Assembly (NCBI RefSeq): GCF_020510665.1
Contig: NZ_CP075187.1
Span: 2,466,001-2,530,000 of the forward strand
DNA: 64,000 bases
Direction: 5' to 3'
From: Dechloromonas denitrificans
GTDB taxonomy: Bacteria; Pseudomonadota; Gammaproteobacteria; Burkholderiales; Rhodocyclaceae
The notes beneath the pieces are model-generated. The model saw nothing but the letters and a program-made list of their open reading frames with translations, was not told the origin of the DNA and searched no databases. Below are positions 61,017 to 64,000 of this stretch, in pieces. A program made the position numbers and the translations under genes. The number at the start of each line of letters is the position of its first letter. Positions within the stretch are counted from its first letter, which is position 1.

Positions 61017-61616
61017 TCAGGCGGCACAAGCCTTACGCTCTCTCAAGGCCTGCGCCAATGTGCCGCTATCGACATATTCAAGCTCACCACCAACCGGCAC
61101 CCCACGTGCAATACGGGTGACGCCAATGCCTTTCGGCTTCAACATGGCGGTGATGTAGTGGGCTGTCGCCTCTCCCTCATTGGTGTAATTAGTAGCAAGA
61201 ATGACCTCCTGCACCAATCCATCCATGACGCGTGCCATCAATTGCTCGAGACCTAACTCCCTCGGCCCGACGCCATCCAACGGCGAGATACGCCCCATCA
61301 GAACATAGTAAAGCCCCTGATAGGCGAGGGTTTGCTCCATCATGTTCATATCAACGGGCGTTTCAACCACGCACAAGACGGACTGATCCCGCTTGGGAGA
61401 TGCACAGCGCTCACAAATTTCGGTCTCACTGAAGGTGTTACAACGCAAACAATGCTTTACCGCATCCAGCGCATGCAAAACTGCCTCACCAAGCCGCTTG
61501 GCACCTTTACGGTCTCGCTGCATCAGGTGATAGGCCATTCGCTGCGCTGACTTCGGACCAATACCAGGAAGGCAGCGCAGAGCTTCGATCAGTGACTCAA
61601 GACCCGTCGGCGTCAC
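61017..61616 (-). CDS. recR: Recombination protein RecR
   Basis: The 199-residue RecFOR-pathway protein has an N-terminal helix-hairpin-helix ([19 protein letters not shown]), a zinc motif ([16 protein letters not shown]) and a Toprim domain ([38 protein letters not shown]). It uses a GTG start that abuts the ebfC stop codon without a gap. Confidence 0.96.
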   Translation of the reverse strand: MTPTGLESLIEALRCLPGIGPKSAQRMAYHLMQRDRKGAKRLGEAVLHALDAVKHCLRCNTFSETEICERCASPKRDQSVLCVVETPVDMNMMEQTLAYQGLYYVLMGRISPLDGVGPRELGLEQLMARVMDGLVQEVILATNYTNEGEATAHYITAMLKPKGIGVTRIARGVPVGGELEYVDSGTLAQALRERKACAA

Positions 61617-61940
61617 TTAGAAAGGCAGTTTGAAGCCAGGAGGAAGATTCAAGCCAGCAGTGAAGCCGGACATTTTTTCCTTGCTCAGCTCCTCGCCTCT
61701 CCGAATCGCATCATTGACAGCTGCGGCAACCAGATCTTCAAGCATTTCACGATCATCCATCACCGAAGGATCGATACTCACGCGACGCACATCATGGGAA
61801 CAGGTCATGACGATTTTGACCATGCCAGCCCCAGACTGCCCCTCGACCTCAATCAGGGCCAGCTGGTCCTGCGCCTTCTTCATGTTGTCCTGCATTGCTT
61901 GAGCCTGTTTCATCAGGCCAGCCAAACCACCCTTCATCAT
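61617..61940 (-). CDS. ebfC: YbaB/EbfC family nucleoid-associated protein
   Basis: The 107-residue DNA-binding protein has the typical [43 protein letters not shown] opening and a terminal [10 protein letters not shown]. It is usually encoded between dnaX and recR, as here. The frame is open upstream over the dnaX end, but MMKGG is the family start. Confidence 0.95.
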   Translation of the reverse strand: MMKGGLAGLMKQAQAMQDNMKKAQDQLALIEVEGQSGAGMVKIVMTCSHDVRRVSIDPSVMDDREMLEDLVAAAVNDAIRRGEELSKEKMSGFTAGLNLPPGFKLPF

Positions 61941-61953
61941 CGTATTTTCTCCA

Positions 61954-63555
61954 TCAGGAAATCGGTCTAATTGAAGCTTCTGTGAGTGAGGCATCGAATG
62001 ACTCGATTGCTTCACGAATAAAACTATCCTGCTCAATCGAAGCGATTGCGCGGTTTTGACGATCTTGACGTTCACGGCTTGCCGTTGCCGCAGGCGTATC
62101 TATCTCGATCGCATCAAGCTCAATCCGCAACTTCAGTGGCCGCCCAAGATAATCACTCAACGCCGCCTCAAGCTTGTCAGGAGACGGTTTCATCTGAAGG
62201 TGAGCATGTGCCGGCGCAAGTCGCAGCAAACAGTCTCCTTCATTCAATTCGCGTAATTCGCAATGCTGAGCCAGTTCTCTGGCAAGGCCACTCAATTGCA
62301 GCGCAGCAACCATCTCATGCCAATCGTCCTCGCCACCGGACACCGCTGTGCGTCGTTTGTTTTCAACAGCGACAGGAGCTGGAGACGAAGATGGCGCCAC
62401 TGCTGCGGTCAACGGCTTGCCTGGCGGGAATTTAGGCTGGGAGCGAACAGAAGAGACGACCTCCATGACCGACGCAGGCCTGAAAGTAAACAGTCGCAGC
62501 AACGTCATGACAAACCCGGCGTACTCATCAGGGGCTGAAGCCATCTCGGATCGTCCAACATTGACGATCTGATAAGCCAACTGGACAAATTCCGGAGAAA
62601 AGGAAGCGGCAAGGACAACAAGACGCTCTCTCTCGGGATCATCCTCATCAACAGCCGAAGGCACACACTGAATGATCTGGATGCGGGTCAGCAAAGCCGC
62701 AAGTTCTTGCAATGCCAGCGCGTAAGACAAACTTCTCACGCCGAGATCAAAAGCAACCTGGAGCAAAGCGGAACTGTCGCCATCTTTCAGCGCATCCAGA
62801 ATAGTCAAAAGATAATCAAGATCAACGGAACCAAGCATGCTCCGAACCTGCGACTCTTCCACCTTCCCTGCGCCGTGCGCAATTGCCTGATCAAGCAACG
62901 ACAAGGCATCTCGCATGCTGCCCGATGCCGAACGTGCAAGCAGGGTAAGCGCAGAAGGCTCAAACGGTACGGATTCGGCCTGGAGAATATGCGCCAGATG
63001 TGTCGTAATGGCACTCGCCGGCATCTGCTTCAGGTTGAATTGCAAGCAACGTGAAAGGACTGTCACCGGAATTTTCTGTGGGTCCGTTGTTGCCAGAATA
63101 AACTTAACGTGCTCCGGTGGCTCTTCGAGCGTTTTCAACATTGCGTTGAAAGCCGAATTCGAAAGCATATGGACCTCATCGATCACATAAACCTTGAAGC
63201 GACCACGCGTCGGTGCATAGACCGCATTTTCAAGCAGCTGACGCATCTCTTCAACACGTGTATTTGTTGCCGCATCAACTTCGAGCAAATCAACGAAGCG
63301 ACCGCTATCGATTTCCTGGCATGCGGAGCAAACCCCACAAGGGGTTGCGGTAATACCTGACTCGCAATTCAGTGATTTGGCCAAGATGCGGGCAATAGTC
63401 GTCTTGCCGACACCGCGAGTCCCGGTGAAGAGATATGCGTGGTGCAAACGCTGTTCAGAAAGGGCATGAGCCAATGCTCGAACTACGTGCTCCTGCCCAA
63501 CTAGCGTAGAAAAATTGCGCGGCCGCCACTTGCGCGCAAGAACTTGATAACTCAT
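61954..63555 (-). CDS. dnaX: DNA polymerase III subunit gamma/tau
   Basis: The 533-residue clamp-loader subunit has [25 protein letters not shown], Walker [10 protein letters not shown], a zinc module ([16 protein letters not shown]), Walker [12 protein letters not shown] and sensor motifs ([21 protein letters not shown]). Domain V, which binds the alpha subunit, is at the C-terminus. The length is shorter than E. coli tau (643), mainly in the linker. I saw no obvious frameshift signal that would make gamma. Confidence 0.96.
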   Translation of the reverse strand: MSYQVLARKWRPRNFSTLVGQEHVVRALAHALSEQRLHHAYLFTGTRGVGKTTIARILAKSLNCESGITATPCGVCSACQEIDSGRFVDLLEVDAATNTRVEEMRQLLENAVYAPTRGRFKVYVIDEVHMLSNSAFNAMLKTLEEPPEHVKFILATTDPQKIPVTVLSRCLQFNLKQMPASAITTHLAHILQAESVPFEPSALTLLARSASGSMRDALSLLDQAIAHGAGKVEESQVRSMLGSVDLDYLLTILDALKDGDSSALLQVAFDLGVRSLSYALALQELAALLTRIQIIQCVPSAVDEDDPERERLVVLAASFSPEFVQLAYQIVNVGRSEMASAPDEYAGFVMTLLRLFTFRPASVMEVVSSVRSQPKFPPGKPLTAAVAPSSSPAPVAVENKRRTAVSGGEDDWHEMVAALQLSGLARELAQHCELRELNEGDCLLRLAPAHAHLQMKPSPDKLEAALSDYLGRPLKLRIELDAIEIDTPAATASRERQDRQNRAIASIEQDSFIREAIESFDASLTEASIRPIS

Positions 63556-63585
63556 GCGCTCCACACCGAAACAGAAAATGAAAGT

Positions 63586-63683
63586 GGCGAGCCTAACCCC
63601 CGGCACTTGCAATAAGTAGCTGTGGCTGCTTCCTTCCGGACCTGACCAGATTCACCACCTTGCAATGCGGGGAGACCCGCCGA
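63586..63683 (-). ncRNA. ffs: Signal recognition particle RNA (4.5S)
   Basis: The minus strand carries the invariant domain IV sequence GGTCAGGTCCGGAAGGAAGC, and the ends pair (GGCGGGTCT with AGGCTCGCC). The size is about 98 nt; exact ends are approximate. It lies just upstream of dnaX, a common bacterial arrangement. Confidence 0.9.
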
Positions 63684-63777
63684 CAGAGATTCTACCACAG
63701 CCACCGGGCCAAGCGGGCGGCGATTCACTTGAAAACGCAGCTTCAACCAACTTTAAAAATGGAGAACTACAAAGCAT

Positions 63778-63809
63778 AAAGCCCTCGTTACTTTAGTAAC
63801 GAGGGCTTT
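63778..63809 (-). terminator. Intrinsic terminator of the rRNA operon
   Basis: AAAGCCCTCGTTACT pairs with AGTAACGAGGGCTTT around TT, a 15-bp stem just beyond the 5S gene. Confidence 0.9.
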
Positions 63810-63817
63810 GAATGGGA

Positions 63818-63931
63818 GCCTGGCGGTGACCTACTTTCGCGAGCGGAAGCTCACTATCATCGGCGCGATTCTGTTTCACGGTCCTGTTCGGGAAGGGAAG
63901 GGGTGGGTCCAGAAGGCTATTGCCGCCAAGC
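63818..63931 (-). rRNA. rrf: 5S ribosomal RNA
   Basis: Read on the minus strand, the ends GCTTGGCGG and CCGCCAGGC pair, and the interior has the conserved 5S segments CCCGAACAGG and GATGATAGT. It is about 114 nt. It marks the 3' end of an rrn operon that continues to the right of the window; bases 63932-64000 are the 23S-5S spacer. Confidence 0.93.
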
Positions 63932-64000
63932 GTAACTTGTGTGCTCATCGCGTTGTGCGGTGAGCCAAATTGGGAGGAAGGTTGTTTGTTGTGACTGCGG

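Overview
The window is GC-rich chromosomal DNA of a betaproteobacterium. The gene content fits the Rhodocyclales (Dechloromonas/Azonexus-like): petABC-sspA-sspB order, ffs-dnaX-ebfC-recR next to a ribosomal RNA operon, narXL, many c-di-GMP and hemerythrin signalling proteins, and a complete nitrate-assimilation set. The assignment is an inference from gene content and order, not from a database search.

Layout. 1-4.8 kb: orphan HicB-like gene, tRNA-Ser, YccA-type membrane protein, an intact IS4-family element sitting inside an intrinsic terminator, rlmD and a DUF7931-like gene. 4.9-6.7 kb: a tiny Ala/Pro-rich lipoprotein gene and an intact IS3-family element with a -1 frameshift site. 6.7-17.6 kb: housekeeping genes (dapA-bamC, accA-tilS, an AlkA-like glycosylase, an MBL hydrolase, an MFS transporter with a coupled 44-aa ORF, uup) plus two HDOD signalling genes. 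17.7-30.6 kb: a chemoreceptor, tRNA-Arg and a tightly overlapping five-gene signalling operon (REC-PAS-GGDEF-EAL-REC, PAS/GAF histidine kinase, REC-HD-GYP, response regulator, hemerythrin-PAS histidine kinase), then a spermidine-synthase-like gene. 30.7-35.3 kb: narL-narX and a membrane diguanylate cyclase. 35.3-57.1 kb: nitrate/nitrite assimilation. 57.2-64 kb: sspB-sspA, the cytochrome bc1 genes petC-petB-petA, recR-ebfC-dnaX, the SRP RNA and the 5S rRNA end of an rrn operon.

The nitrate region is the most interesting part. It encodes an ABC nitrate importer (nrtABD), an MFS nitrate transporter, an FNT-family nitrite channel, siroheme nitrite reductase (nirBD), a molybdopterin nitrate reductase, a CbiX-type chelatase that could supply siroheme, and the ANTAR antiterminator NasT. 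Three leaders (nrtA, MFS transporter, nirB) share one visible architecture: NtrC-like palindromes, a -24/-12 sigma-54 promoter, then a pair of small hairpins close to the expected start site. Most of the hairpin loops fit the ANTAR A1/G4 rule. The nirB and transporter regulatory regions look like copies of one another, with equivalent elements at the same distances. The nitrate reductase gene has a consensus sigma-54 promoter whose predicted start site is one base before the ATG.

Two genes encode fusions of a PP2C phosphatase, a Ser/Thr kinase and a C-terminal membrane anchor. One follows the nitrate transporter and one follows the nitrite channel, which suggests that each transporter has its own bifunctional kinase/phosphatase. 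Both insertion sequences are inserted in or beside intrinsic terminators between convergent genes.
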